Position numbers and translations under genes: made by a program | Notes under the pieces: model-generated | The model's input: the letters and a program-made list of their open reading frames with translations, nothing else | Database searches by the model: none | What the model was told of the DNA's origin: nothing | In this document: piece by piece, positions 11,948 through 26,930 of the stretch | Layout: every line of letters begins with the position of its first letter | How positions within the stretch are numbered: position 1 is the stretch's first letter | DNA from: Batillaria attramentaria | Taxonomy: Eukaryota > Mollusca > Gastropoda > Batillariidae | Direction of reading: 5' to 3' | Length of the DNA stretch: 64,000 bases | NCBI GenBank assembly: GCA_018292915.2 | Contig: JACVVK020000376.1 | Span: forward strand, 216,001-280,000

Positions 11948-14072
11948 TGCAAAAGAAATCATGTTGAAAACCATCAGTATCCATACTACCACGATGTACT
12001 GACCGATGTCACGGAATTTTGGCACAAGTGGATTTTGAGAATAGCGCAGGAGAAGTAAACAATGCAAGTCATCCTGTACTATTCTGAAAATCAAGTTATG
12101 TACTACTTTTTCAACGATATTGTGTTTACACTTTGAACTTTACCCGTACGGTAACTACTCAACCCCAACCCCCTACCCCCTAAAAAGATTTCTTTTTAGT
12201 TTTCAACATTTTCTAGATGCTGACCCCCCCCCCCCCCTTTTTGATTTTTGAATCCCAACCCCACCCCCAGTTTGATGTGTAGCGCGTCACCTCCCCCCAC
12301 CATCCCCCGTACATGCGTATACCTCTTCCCCCTCCAAAAAGATGTGCCCTAATCATTTTCTTGAAACATAAATTCAAGATGATTCAATTTGATTGATATA
12401 CTCAAATTCAAACCGAAGTTTACCACCTTTGCCAGTTAGTACCTTGAAATTCGTTTGTTACTATATTTTCACACCAAGGATTATTTACTACTGTTTTATA
12501 CAACAGGGAAAAGGGTGGGTTTTTACACTGTTTTGGTTTTCCAAGGCACAGCAAGTGGCCTCTCACACAGGAAAAAGCAAATGCAAATTTTACTTACACC
12601 GTATGTGCTGCCTCCGTCTATTCCCTGAAACAACACAAGAACCAGCGATATTCACATGGACCTAAAGCAACAAAAAGATTTTGACACAGCTTCTCCCGTG
12701 ATTTATACGTGTCAGTTCATTGCAACATTGCCAAACTGTGTTCAGACGTAAATAGAGCACAGTAGTCACCTCTCCCCAAGGAAAAGTAACTCTTGTAGCT
12801 TCCGCCTTCGAATTATTTTCTGAGTGAGATCGCTATAGCTCAGTGGTATTAGAAGTTTGCCGTCGTCAACAATGCCATGATCTTGAATCACGTTGCTGCT
12901 ATAAGGGGTATAAAGATATTCCAGTCGTATTATTAACCACATGAAAATTGATTGTATGCATAGATTCTTAGGAATGGCATGTTGACAGGGCATGGGAAGC
13001 AACTGCTTGAAACCATACTCGTTTTAGTGTAATCAGTTAACTCCCTTAAACCGTTCACCTTGCTTAATATATGTTTTGTTCGGTTGAAAAGAACACAAAA
13101 ATTAAATGCCACAGCTCCTCGAATCAGTCTTGCGCTGAAATAGCAGTAACTTCATCTCTGCGCTTGGAAAAGGCCATATGCGCTCTGCCACCCTCTCACT
13201 TTCACCTTTGACTGACACTGGCCGATGTTCGTCTATCCGCGTCAGCCGGCTCACAACTTGGAAGAGCTTTTTTTTTTTTAAATAACTGCAAACTCAGTCA
13301 GTTACCGTGGGTCAATATTTCAGTTCAGTATACACTCACTCAGTCCAATTTTCTGTAAAGAAAACACATAAACTAATTGTTTGCCTGGTTGTTGTTTCAA
13401 GTTATTCAGTGTTTCGGTCAGTTTTGCTTGTTTCGGTTTGTTCTTATCTTTGGCCGGCGGGTGGGGGCGGGGGGGGGGGGGGGGGGGGAGATTTGTTGTT
13501 GTTGCTGTTGTTGTGTTCGTTTGGCTAGTGTTTTTGTTTCTTTCTTTCTTCTTTCTTTTTTCTTTCCGCTTTCATCAGCTGACTTCTTTCGTTACTGACT
13601 GACCGACTGCCCCACCCCCACCCCCATCCCCCCCCCACCCCCCGCGCTCGGCCCGGAAAAGTCCACATGCGCTGCACCCCGTCTCGCAGTTATATCCACG
13701 GTAAGTGTCATCAGTTTTGAGACTGTTCCGGGGGTCCACTAACGATTATTTTCTTCTACTGTAACATCACTCTAAACTGAACCTGTACGACCGACAAGAC
13801 TGACGACTAACAACTGAACTGTGCCTATTAGGTTAGTCGCTACCTAGCAAGTCAAGTCAAGTTTATTTCCCACCCTCTGGAGGCATAGGAAAACAAAACA
13901 AACAAAAAAGAAAAAAAACCTGAAAACAACAACAAACAAATCAGTCGATATACAAATGCTAGCACCGGCATACATAATGACTGCGACTGCACTCCAATAA
14001 CTGAGCACACAGCTCTATCTAGTCCATACATGCATGCATACATACACACTGAGCAAAGTCCACACACACACA

Positions 14073-14144
<72 letters not shown>

Positions 14145-14954
14145 AATAGGTTCACTGCGACGCGCGCATTCAAACTACAAGCGTACAAACACGTACATTC
14201 ATACGCCGCGTGCGTACGCTCAACGTAATTAGAAACGTACGGTAGTAAATACATACTCATGCATATTCAACGTATACACGGATAAACGACACACACATCA
14301 ACATATATGCATAAATTAGATTAAATATATACCCACATGGCATGCAAGGGTTCATATGGGAATGATTATGCGGTACATGCACTCAGTGTACGCAGCCGTC
14401 GTTCGTGCTTTTTTAACATTCGTATTGCAAACTGAACGCAGCCCGGAGTGACACATTCCTTTCCGCGCAGCACCTCAACGGTAATTTTGTTATCCACGTT
14501 ATCGGGCTGCGTACCGCGACGCGACCGCTTTTCCTTCTCTCCCGCGCGCCATTCTCTTTTCAAAGAGACCCGGTGCAAATGTATGCCGCAACGCTATGGC
14601 GACAGCGCAAATAGGCTTCAATCCTCTGTCACGGTAGAATGCTCTCAGGTAACATGGCGAATGACGCCGCCTGAAACGAGGTCACCTGTGTGTGAACGCC
14701 TGCGCGTTCTGAGCAGCGTTGCGACTGGACAGCGACCGTTCACGGAAATCCAGGTGGAAATGACGTAGTGTTTTTATTCTAACATGGAGGATGGTGGCTA
14801 GTTTGACTGACATCTGGTGATCAGTCGCCGACTTCAGCGTGAGTTTATAACTGACCAGTGGAAGCGTAACGCAGGTGCTTCTGGCTAGCTGATGACATCA
14901 TCGCGTTGATCAAAACAAAGCAGACGACAATTTGTGGTGTGACGACGCACTAAC
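11948..14954. other. Region between VPS37B and hillarin starts
   Basis: The two genes point away from each other, so upstream exons and promoters of both should lie here; I could not place them. It holds C runs (12228-12238, 13605-13645), a G run (13456-13489) and (CA)n at 14063-14141. CpG becomes frequent from about 14150 to 14950, which fits the hillarin promoter being close to its start codon. Confidence 0.5.
14063..14141. repeat. (CA)n array
   Basis: About 38 units with one CCA interruption near the left end. Confidence 0.95.
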
Positions 14955-16100
14955 ATGGCTGACAGAGTGTCTCCTGCATCGGACGGCGATTCGCCGAAAG
15001 TTCAGATCGTTGAGAGTTTGGGAGAGGATAAATCGTACAAATATTCTTTCACGTACGAAAAAGCGACGCTGTATGAATTCAAATTTACCCGAGCTCCAAA
15101 ACCAGACGCCATAGACCCGTGCTACCGTTGTAACCGGCGTGTCCTCCCGAAAGAACGATCAGCGATCGGGGATGTGCTTTTCCACAAACAGTGTTTTCGT
15201 TGTCGGATCTGTGGCTTACCGTTGACGCAGCAGACATACCACCGAAATGTCAACAACAACAATACACAGGATAAGGATGTGTACTGCCGAACACACATCG
15301 GTAAAAACATTGCACAGATTCAGAGAGGAGAGGTGCCACCCATGGGCATCGAAGGGCCGTCCTCTGATGGGAAGAAATACATTGTGCAGGTAAGAAAGTA
15401 CTAGGACGAAAGTACTAGGACGAATGTACTGCTGGGCGTAATAGTAGACTAATTCGTGCTCTTAGGCCTAAGAGCCTCTCACCCATTCCTCGTCTTCCAG
15501 ACCCACACACCCCCGCTTGTCCTAGCAATCAACTACTGTTTCTGCAAAATGATTGCAATTTAACACCACATTCTTCTCACAAGACAGTAATTTAAAACTT
15601 TATGGATCATGTGCTTACGTGTACGATTCGATCAAGTTGTCCTGCACTGCCATTGCAATTATATGAACATGTCAGACTTCACAAATCACCAAAGTACCAT
15701 CGGCATATAACTTTCAACAACCCCAAAACGATTCCTGCTGATAAAAATCATGGGTGAGATTAGGTTATTGCTAGATCGTTTCTACGTTTTTCGACCCTGT
15801 CGGCACAGCTTAATGGAAGCATATTTCACTGAAGTAGATCAGCTCCAGTGTTGCCTTAGGATTTCACGTTTGAAGTATAATCGCGGTATTAGGCGTCTGT
15901 AATCCGACACATGCAACAGTCTGCGATTTGTATGTGCCACACCTTTCAAGCGAACACTTACGACATTTGTTTGACAATGGGTACCCCGTCGCGGCTGTTG
16001 TAAAGCCCACTAAAGGTTTTGAGTGCTCTTTTAAACCTGAAATGTCTGTATTTTCATTGGAGTATTCCGCATAGCGAGACATGCTGCTCAACCCGGAAAC

Positions 16101-16138
<38 letters not shown>

Positions 16139-17133
16139 AAACACTAAATCCAAACTTTCACTTGCATCCAGTAAACACATAACCGGCATCATCTGCTGAG
16201 CACTTTTCACTTTAAATCAATCAGCTTATTAAACGTTAAAATGACTCAGTGCGAAACATGCAGACACAAAACCTGTCGCGCACGAGGACATTCTAAGCCG
16301 TTCGTTCACCTGCAAAGCTTGTCTGTGACAAAGACAAATACTCGAAATGTGTGCCGTGTCAATCGATTGTCCCCTGTTCTCACCATTGTCGCAAACCGAC
16401 GCGAATCGTGTCCTGTTCGGGACACGCCCACCGCAGGTATGCGATGAGTGGAGTCCATGTGACACACTGACCACTGAGAAGGACACGTGCAGCCCAGTCT
16501 GAGTCTGCGTCCAGTGTGACGGGAAAAAATCCTCACCAGAATGAGAAGCTGAAAATGTCCATATATGTAGGCAGTACTGAATCGACAACACATGCTAGTG
16601 CAGACAGTAAGTTATTTAAAATAAATCTAAAAGACAAGATTGGGGATGCTAGTAGTGTATGTTTACTTCTTAGGATTGAACAAGTTATTTTTCAGTTTCG
16701 TTTGCATACAAAGTTTATAAAAATATTTTACAAAAAGAATGTACAAATATATTTCTTTAATGCATTGAATCAGTATCTTACAAATATGGACATTTTGAAT
16801 GAAGGCTTTCCGGAATATTTAAAATTTACAAGAACGAAAAAAAAATCCCCAAAAAAATTCCAGGTCAAGACTGTTTATCTGTGTGGATCAGTCCTAACCC
16901 GTAAACGTATTGCCCCTATATGGACATAAGCCTTCAACTTCAAGGCCTCTGAATAGATTAGAATGGGGTAGACTAGTTTGCAGAACAAGTTTGGTCGTCT
17001 CTCCTCTTTTTCTGTCAACACAGTGGGCTGTTGGCTTGATTTTGTTATTCATGCCGCGTCTTGTATGCGTTGGGTCCGCGTTTACAATGTTGGCGCAACT
17101 CTGTCTTAGCATTCTGCTGAGTACGTTGAATAA

Positions 17134-17228
<95 letters not shown>

Positions 17229-20200
17229 CGTAAACCATTGCGTTATTTTAAAATAAAGCCATGACCATTGGCAAGAAGCTTTTTTTTTTTATCTCCGTTG
17301 TCTTTTCATTCCTATCACACTTGTGTACATTCTTTGTTTGAATTTTGTTCTTTCGTTTAGAGCTGTGGGATACATTTTTATACTGTAGCTACCCCTGTTT
17401 GTGTGTATATTTTGTACAAGTAGTGGTGTATCTTTTGGTGAAAAGGCCTTTCGTTTAGCACTTTTACCATATACGTTTTGCTTGCTTTTTAGAATCGTTT
17501 ATTTGCAGCTGCACACATGAAAATAAAAGTTATGATGTAACGGTTTAAAACTGCTTCCCCAAATGTGATGCTACGCTATGCTATATCCTCTTTTTCGAAC
17601 ATCGTAAAATGCGAATGTTCATGTAATTTTGCAGAACAGGTAGATCAGCCCATTTGTATATTTCTGTTCTTGGTTCATGTTATGCTTTTCTGCAACGATT
17701 TCTTGCCACTTTATATAATTATCACACATTGTAATGTGTTCTTCTTGTACTTTTCTTTTGCTTTTTTTTTAACATCTAAAGTAGGCCTATCTTTGAGTTT
17801 TTTTTTTCTTTGCTTTTTTTCCCAACATCTAAGGTAGGCCTATCTTTCAGCAGGCAGTCTCAATGAGCTGGCTTTGGTGATATCACATGATGTACCATGC
17901 ATTTTATGAATAAGGTGAACATAGTAGTTGCTGCTTTTCTTCAGATGGAGACGAATCTAGACGATTATGTCTTTCCACCACCGCCGCCTCCACTTTCAGG
18001 CTATAACTGCGAAGAGGTCAGGTGACCCATTCCAATCCAATCCAGTTTTTATCCACCCGTATCTAAAACTAACCCTTGCAATTTTGCCTCATGTTTACGC
18101 TCAAGAAATGGTGTTTCTGGTTTGTGTGTACATGCCATGCGCATTTCATTCTATTTCATTCCATCAGGACTGTGTTTTGGTTGGATACGCAATAATTTCA
18201 ACATTCTCGTATGATCGGTTCTGCAGGATTTTCAAGTTTTCGACGTCCATCTTCTTGTGGAGATTTCAGTTTAGAAAAGGACTTTAAGAAAGTGTGTTGC
18301 TGTTCCATTCTGTCCATCGTTAAAAAAGAAAGAAAGATTTTTGTTGTCGTCATCCCCGTTTGGCTATCCTCACTCTTCTGTTCAATCGATTCTGCCAATC
18401 CAGTTTTCATCTTTCCTCTCTTTAAAAACAAAATCTGCAGGTGTGACCATCTGTAGGTTTTAACATCTTGCCATCCCTTCTTACTGACATTGATCGCGAT
18501 TTTGGTATTATTCATGTCATCTTTATCACTTCATGGTGATACTTGCTCGAGTAATTAGATCGCATCTCATTCCATCACTCCATAGAACCAGAAACACCAT
18601 TTCACCCGCTGGTCTAACCCTCAGTGTAGGTCCGCAAACACAGGGACTAATCAACATTCGGTACTACGAGAACTTTTCGTTATTTTTCTTGTTTTGTTCT
18701 TGGTTTCTTACCATGTCTCAGTATTTGTGCTTGTCCTAGCTAGTGTCAGACCTCGTTTCACAGGAAGAGTATTTAGATAGAAATCGTCTTTCAAGTTCAT
18801 TCCTTGTCAATACATCCACTTATTTACCTGGTGGCTGAAAATTTTGCCTTGGTCGCATTTTGCCCAAGACGTTTCGCACACGAGTTTTGAGAAGTTTGGT
18901 TGGGAGACGTTTGAAAAAGTTTTCGCACCGTGACGTTTGTCATAGATTCCGAATACAAATAAAACACGTGTTTAGTCTCAGTGTCCACATGTTATTCAAA
19001 TGAATTGTTGATCTTTCTTAGTCACAACGTGTGGCACATGCGTCAATCTTTAGGGGGAGAGATGTGGACGAAACGTATTGGGTGAAATGGAAATGGAATT
19101 TTCTTTAACCTTTTTCAGTACCGTGTTTCCCCCCAAAATTCACTACCCGAACACTCACCTTTGTAGCCTGCATGTATCTTCCCATCACAACAAAAACTAT
19201 AGATACTTATTTGTTTTCAGGTTCTCTGGTTCTTTTTTCACTCCATCGTAAAATTTAACTGCTTTCTCTGACCTTGCGGTCGAATTTTTCTGTACTTAGA
19301 AAGGTTTACGTTGATTTTCTCTACCATATGATTCTCTCCCTCCCATATGATTCTCTCCCTCCCATAATTATGATTCTCTCCCTTTTTTTTCACCCGAGGT
19401 GTTGGCTTGTATCTATTTATTTTCGACATAATTGAAATGTATGCCTATTTCCACTGCTTCAGTTCAAATATAAATTTTCTTTAGTGTCCAGTTGAACATA
19501 AGTAGAATGCTCAGATGAAATTAAAGATAATTATTATGAAAATTCAATTATCCCGAATGCACCAGGTTCGATGACACTATGTCCAGCGCCACCCACGATG
19601 AATAAGTAATGGTACTTGGTAGGGTTAATAATAAGAGTGACGGTACTTTGTGCGTAATGGTCATCAAGTTCTGTCCAGGTTTTTACGGCTTAAAAAACAC
19701 ATCCACATATTAATGTATGCACAAACACAACCTACTCGCTTGGAATGCATGCTGCTGGTGCATGATATACTACGCATGTGACTGGAGCATGCTTTGCATA
19801 TTTTATGCGTAGATATTAGTGCTAGAGCTTTCCATATGCCTTGCTTGGTTTTGTTACCTCATTAACGCTATAAAATTGCATGTTCATCTGTCCTTTATAT
19901 ACAGTTTTGGTATTACCTTCTTGTATTGTTGGATAACACGCTGCCTTAAAGTATTTTCAAAATTTATCGCTGAAACTCAGATTCATTGTTCAGTAGCAAA
20001 ACTTGTTTCCAGAACGCCAAAAAAGACGTTTGTTCGAGTAATTGTGCGTAACCGTGTGTTGTTAATTAAAGATGTCGGCGGAATGTACATAAAACAAAGA
20101 CTTCGTGACAGACAATACATTGTCTTCATTGATAACAGCAGCAGCGTTGTGCACCGCGGTGACAAGTCTTAAGCCCAGAAGCGTGAGAACCCGACTGCCA

Positions 20201-21333
20201 CAGTCTTTCACGTGAATGGTGGTAATAGAGTGGAACGAGGAATGTATTATCACTACTGTTGACCTGCTTTCCCGCTCTTGTAACAGCCGGCAGGTAGCTA
20301 GACTTCCTCTCCACCCCCACCCCCACCCCCACCCCTTCTTACTCCTCCCCACCCCTCCCCTCCCCTTTTGCATGTTGAACTAAAGCGTTCCTGGCGTGTT
20401 ATGGCTTAGAACGCTCTTAATGGAGTCGTGAAAAATCTCCCTCGGCGCCTCGACGGTTGGTACGTGACATAGCAGCCATCTTGCGTGTTGACAAACTGAA
20501 GAAGCAGAAAGCAACACTTGCATAGTCTGCACCACAATAGCTATAGGCCGGTACAGGTTTCGCTGTGAGGATTGTTCTATTAGTCTTTCTGCTTGGCATA
20601 CCATGGTTTTTTGACGGCCGAACTTCGTAGGAGGAGACCAGGAGTAACGTGAGGTTGGTATATGGCGTAGAAAAAAGACAGAATACAACTGCAACAAGTT
20701 AGTTTTCAAAACAAGGTTTCTATTCCGTCGTTGCTTTTAAAATGCGACGCACACAGTAGGAATACGCTGAGCTGCTTCTTATCAAGTGCCTGTGAAATTG
20801 AAGTATTCCGTGAGCTCCATCGTAAGCTTTGGTCACTATAGCTTGTGTCCACAACGAAAAGCTAAGAGTAAGACCTGATGGTCACATATACATAGGCCGC
20901 GTTTCACGGTCGGTCGGTCAGTTTTCCGGCTACATACAACATGCCACAGCTAGCTCAGTGATGAATGACCCGCCGAGCTGGTTTTGTCGTGACTTAGGGT
21001 CCAGCACAACTGTTTATTTGCGCACCTGGCTGGCAGGCTTAACCCTGTCCAATGGCTTGCTCTGCAGAATACTGGAGTGTCTTGTACAAAGGATCCGGTG
21101 TATGAGCATGGCTCTGCAGCTACAAAATTTAACTACAGTAGCTATGGGCCCTGAATTCTACAACGCCTCAGTATAGTCGTCTTTCTTTGCGCAGCGAAGG
21201 TTTATTTCAAAAGTTGAGATAACGTGATAGACTGAGTTGTAGCCTCTACACTAACCTCGCCGTACCAAGCTGAAATGCGATAAATGGGACACCAAGGCCT
21301 TCAGATAAAACATAGTCTGTGTTGGCGCGCGCG

Positions 21334-21400
<67 letters not shown>

Positions 21401-23980
21401 CCGGCGTGCTCACTTCACCTTTCAGTGCAGAGGTTCCACGCTTAACGTGGCAGAAACGGCATTAAATCGCAAGCGGCCTTTTCCTCTGTGGCACCTACCC
21501 CAAGTACATAAATGTTGTTTGCCTGTCTAATTAATCGCTATTTGTACTGATCTGCCATCTCCTTATGACACGATCTACGGACAAAACCAGCTCGCCCTCC
21601 GCTATTTAAAAGGATTAAGGAAGTTTGAATGAGCTGACATTTTACGCTACACACTCGGAGTGAATGAGATTCGTCCAAAGGGCGCCCGATTGGGAGGCGA
21701 ATCAAAGTTCGTGTTTCACTCTTCACCAAGATTCGTTGGGTTAAACACACTTTTTAAAATTTATGTGCTAAAACTGAAGCTTTGATATGCTGAGATTTCA
21801 CGCATTCGATCTGCGAAGTTCGTGTGTCAGTCTTCACGAAGATTCGTCGGGTTAAACACACTCTTTTTTTTAAATTTATGTGCTAAAAAGCTTTGATATG
21901 CTGAGATTTCACACACTCGCTCGATCTGCCGACGTTAACATAAGGATTGTGCAGAATGGCACGCATTTAAGTGTATAATTTTCGTTATCTAAGTGCACTA
22001 GGCTGTCACTGAAGTTACAAAATGAACGGAAGAGATTTACCCAACTTTGCTAACGATCGTCTGGCGATGATTGTGTTGCTTCCCATTGAGGATCTTCGCA
22101 GCTTGCTTGGTTTAAGGGAGTTAGGATTCCTCGGCACTCCCTCGGTGAGTTTCGGGAGCTGAGTTGTCTCCAAATCGTCAAAACAAACTAGTGACTATTG
22201 TCTGAATAGTGTAACTTTCAGAAACTCCATGGTGATATCCCTCTTTCATTTTAGGAGACCTAGAATAATTGATACGTTTGATGAAAATGTTTCGAAGTTT
22301 CTACTGAAAAGAAATTGTAGCATTGATTTGTAATTCGGTTTTCAAGCGGACATTTATTTCGTCTTAGGGTACTGATTCATCAGTAACAAATTACAAATGC
22401 GTGGAAAGTGTCTACTGAAAAAAAAAAATTATAGCATGGATTTGTAACTCGGTTTTCAAGCGGACTTTTATTTCGTCTTAGGGTACTGGTTCATCAGTAA
22501 CGAATTACAAATGCGTGGAAAGGTTTATTTCGTCACGAAGAGTGATAAGAGGGTTGGAAGTGTGTGATACGTAAAGTCATATTTCTACCGGCATAAACAT
22601 CAGGCGACAGTCGACAGTTACCAAGAATTTCGAGCATTCCTTTTTCTAGATCACTGGTGTGGCATCCAAGAACGCCTTGCCCGCCCTGGGGTCTCAGGGT
22701 CTGTCCCCCGTCCCCCGCCACAGCCCTTCCACGCCCCCACGGGGCTACAGCCCGGCCAACAGCATGACGAACGTCACGGCACGGTCACCGTTCAACGACA
22801 CGTCACAGTGGACCTCGCGTGCGTCACCCAACACGTCATTCGACATAACGCCGTCATCGGCCCTGGCTGACAGCCACGCGAGGAGCATGAGGAACTTCTC
22901 GCACCCAGTGCCGGTCCTAAGGAGCTATGATGTAAGTAGTAGTGTGACATGTATGTAATAAATATTGATGATTTTGGTGATGGCCACGTCGAGTTTGAAT
23001 AGGAATGGGTGATGCCACAAAAAGGCTGTACACGCGCGTCTAAACAAACGTAGTAGAAAAGTGTAAATGCGTGTGATGCGGGCTGTTGAAACTGTTAGAA
23101 GAATCAATTTACATCAGAGGTAGATCCAGGTGGGTCCAGTAGCGTGCACCGAGAGCGTTGTCAAACAGAGGTGTTTTTGTTTTTGTTTTGTTTTGTTTTT
23201 TTGTTTTGGGTTTTTTGTTTTTGTTTTTTTAGTGTTTGTTTGTTTGTTGTTTTGGGGATTTGGGGGGGGGGGATGTTGTTGTTGTTTTGGGGGGTTTCCT
23301 TCACAAACTTGAACTTGAGTAGTGTTCATTCGGACTGTTCAGTTAGGATAGCTGCCTTCCCGCCCCCCCCCAACCTGCCCGTTAGCGCCGTTCCCAATCA
23401 CGCTTGTTGCTGGGATGTTAAACTCCAACTCCCCATCACCAGGACTTTGAGAACAGCGGCGTGTTCGAGACCCAGCCCCTGTTGGAGCAGCGGCACCGAG
23501 AGGAGGAGGAGCGCCTGCTGCGGTTCCTGTCCGAGGAACGCGAGAAGGAGATGAAGCGACTGGACGACACCATCTCCATGGAGAAGGAGAAGGCAGCGGA
23601 TGAAGTCCTCAAAAGCATGCATCAGATGACCCAGCAGAACGCGGCGCCCCGGTATGGCGATGGGATGGTAGTAAAGACAGAGTGTTGATAGGCCTACTTA
23701 TACTGTCGGCTGTTGTGATAAACCGGTTGTGGTGGAGTTTGCTTTGTTTTGTTTTTTTGTTTTTTTTGTTTGTTTGGGTTTTTTTGCGTAGTTGTTGTGT
23801 AGGTTGGTTTGGGGGAGGGTTGTTTGGGTTTGTTTTTTGTTTGTTTGTTTGTTGTTGTTGTTTGGGGTTGTTTTTTTTGTTTGTTTTTTTTTTTTTTTTG
23901 GGGGGGGGGTATTTGGGGGGGGGGGTCTTCTTATTCCAAGGGGTGGGTTGGTTTTTGTTTGTTTGTGTTTGGTGGTTACT

Positions 23981-24050
<70 letters not shown>

Positions 24051-26807
24051 TGTCTGTCTGTCTGTGTCTGTCTGTCTGTCTGTCTGTCTGTGTGTACGTG
24101 TTGTTGTTTGGGTGGTTTGTTTTGTTTGTTTGTTTCTGTTTTTGAGTTTTGTTTTGGTTTGTTTGGTTGAGGTTTTTTTGTCGAGGGGGGGGGGGAGGGG
24201 GTGTTGGGAAGGGGGAGGGAGTGCAGGTCACCGTGATATTTCCACGTCTACGTCAAAGTCTTTATAACGCTAACCCTTTGGCATGTCCTGTATTTGTCCA
24301 GTGCTTCATGCTTGCTTGTACGTTGTCTGTGGTCTTCAGGACTTTGCTGCAGGAGCGAGAGAGAATTGATGAGCACTTCGCGCATGTGAGGGAAGAACGA
24401 CTTAAGCTGGTGACGGAGAAAATTTCTACTGAGGAGAAGACACGTAACGGCAAGATGCTGGACCGTCACTGTCAGGAGATGCTCATGCTGATCGGAGAAA
24501 AGGTCAGACTTTGATACTTTATAATTATTCCGGCTTGGAAAGATTGTGAAAGTCAGTGTTTCGGCTTGGCAGATTTCTTAAACGGTGGTTTCCGGTTTGG
24601 GGAAATATTTGATTGGATTTTAATTAGAGGTTTTTATTGTAACAATAAAACCACTAATTAAAATCCATCCAAATATACAGTTTGTTGAACTGCTGAAAGC
24701 CATCAAAGTAGAACTGTATACATATCGCATATTATGTATGATTATTTTTCGTATTTTTCAAAGCTTACATTATTTTCAACAGTATACTAAGGTCCGGAAG
24801 CCGTGTAAAATTTAGTTTCAGGTTTAGCTCTTTCCCAGAATAAGTTTCATGTTTTGGGTTTCGGCTGGAAAATAGTTTTAGATTAGTTTCAGATTTAGGG
24901 GTACCTCTGTACTTGCACCCCTACAGATTACAGACGTGATGGTATTTCGCTGTGACTGACAACAACAAAGCATTCACTATCACTGAGTCTAATCCAGTCC
25001 AGGGTCCACTCCCCACGCAGTATTCCATGAAGACAATTCATGCTTTAAAAAACTTAAAAAGAAGCAGAGGAAACCATAATATGTATAGAAAGGCAATATC
25101 ATTTGTGTGGTAGGTTTGTTTATAGAAAACGTATGGAACCTGTTTAAAGTGAATGATCAAATGAATTCGTCATCACCTTCAAAGTACATAATTATGCGTG
25201 ACATTTTTTTTGTGAGATTTCCCGTCGAAAGGGAAAGTGTTGATTTTGCATGCCACAACATGCACGTACCCCATTCTTGACCTCGCAAACGTTTTCTGAT
25301 CCACTGACGTCCTATAAAAGACTTTTGGCGTCAAGTTAAACCAGACAACAACAGCCAAGACAAGTTTTTTTCCCAATGGTTCATCTAGCGAGCGTTTTCT
25401 AGAACCATTGTGGTGACTCTGGTTGGCGTGTAAGTTATGTTGTTACACGTACGTAGAAGTGTACCGCGTACTGAGCAGACGACGTTATTTGGTTTCGGAC
25501 AGGGCCCGCATGTTAAAGTCGGGTTTAGGGAGTTTAGCCCCGGATTAGAGTCTAACCTCGAACTAAACTAGCTCTAGGGTTAAATTTTCTGTTGTTGTTT
25601 TTTTTGTTTTGTTTTTTTAATCAAGGAGCGGGCCCATTCCAGCAAGGTGCCTAAGCCGCTATAGAAGGATTTTTGTCTTTCTTTCTTCGCTTCCTTTTTT
25701 TATTTAATTTTGTTTGGGGGGATTCTTTTGTCCTAGTCTGGGTTAGACCTGTAGCCGTGGGTTAAATTAACCTCGAGTTTTACATACGGGCCCTGAACAC
25801 CAACTAGACAGCGGGGGTTGGTGGCGATTTTTAGCGACTTTGTCGATCGGCGTGTAGTACAGGTTAGGAAGCCAAAGACAGTCATATTTCTCTGCTATTA
25901 GAAGCCGCGAAGTCACGAAATGGTCGCAGTGGCCACAGGGAACATCTATTCATTTGGCAAACAGCCTCAGAGCTTTGGAAATGTTCAGCCAAAAAAATTC
26001 AAAAATAAGTGCAGTGCTAAAATTCCTGAAACTTAAATTGCTGAGCTGGCCTTTCGCACCACGTGATTGTAATGTGTTCGTGTCCAGTGTGTGAGAGAAT
26101 GCGTGTGATTCACGTGAGCGTGCGTGTTGGGTTTAGTTCGCGGCGCTTTGAGCCAAGTATTTGGGATAAAGCGCCTGTATTAATGCGCTTATTTTTATTA
26201 TTATTATTATTATTATTAGAGTTTGCGAGCGGCAGTATATTCCATCGGAACATAGGGACTGCCAATGTACAGGCATCAATTTTTGTTGTTGTTTTTGTTG
26301 TTCAATGTCATTGTTAATGTTAATGTTGTCCCTTTCACCTTGTTAATTCCTCCACACCCCGAAAGGAATAAAATCTTTTGACTTTGACTTTGACTTATGT
26401 GCAGGATCGCGAGGTGGACCGCAGCTCGTTGTTTGACCACAGTATGAAGCCACCAGTGGAGACGCCAGAGACCAAGAAGATAGCACTGTACAAAACGCCA
26501 GCTGTCTTTGAACACATCGATCTTAGAGCCATAGAGGTACGTTTCAACTTTCAGCTGAAACTTTGCGTTGGCAAAAGCAGTGTTTGTAAGCGTACTACTC
26601 TATGAAACTGTCTTTCATTTGTTTTCTTTCTTGTATTTTTTCTTTTTCTTCTTCTTCTTTTTCCCTTTGTTCATTTTTTTTCTTTGGGGGGGGGGGGGGG
26701 GTAGGGGGGTCTTTATTTTTGGTTTTGTTTTGTGTATTTCGGTTTTGTTGTAGTTTTGGGGGAGGGGGAAGGAGACAGGCGGGGGTATCTAGATATAACT
26801 AAACTGT

Positions 26808-26853
<46 letters not shown>

Positions 26854-26858
26854 ACCTA

Positions 26859-26930
<72 letters not shown>

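Noticed and set aside
16516..16929. 137-codon plus-strand ORF
   Set aside because: Lies in hillarin intron 1, is Lys/Phe/Ile-rich as expected from AT-rich DNA, and has no domain or splice partner.
23682..24267. ORFs of 117-177 codons on both strands
   Set aside because: Low-complexity G/T-rich intron and (GT)n/(TGTC)n repeat; runs of CV, TH and G residues only.
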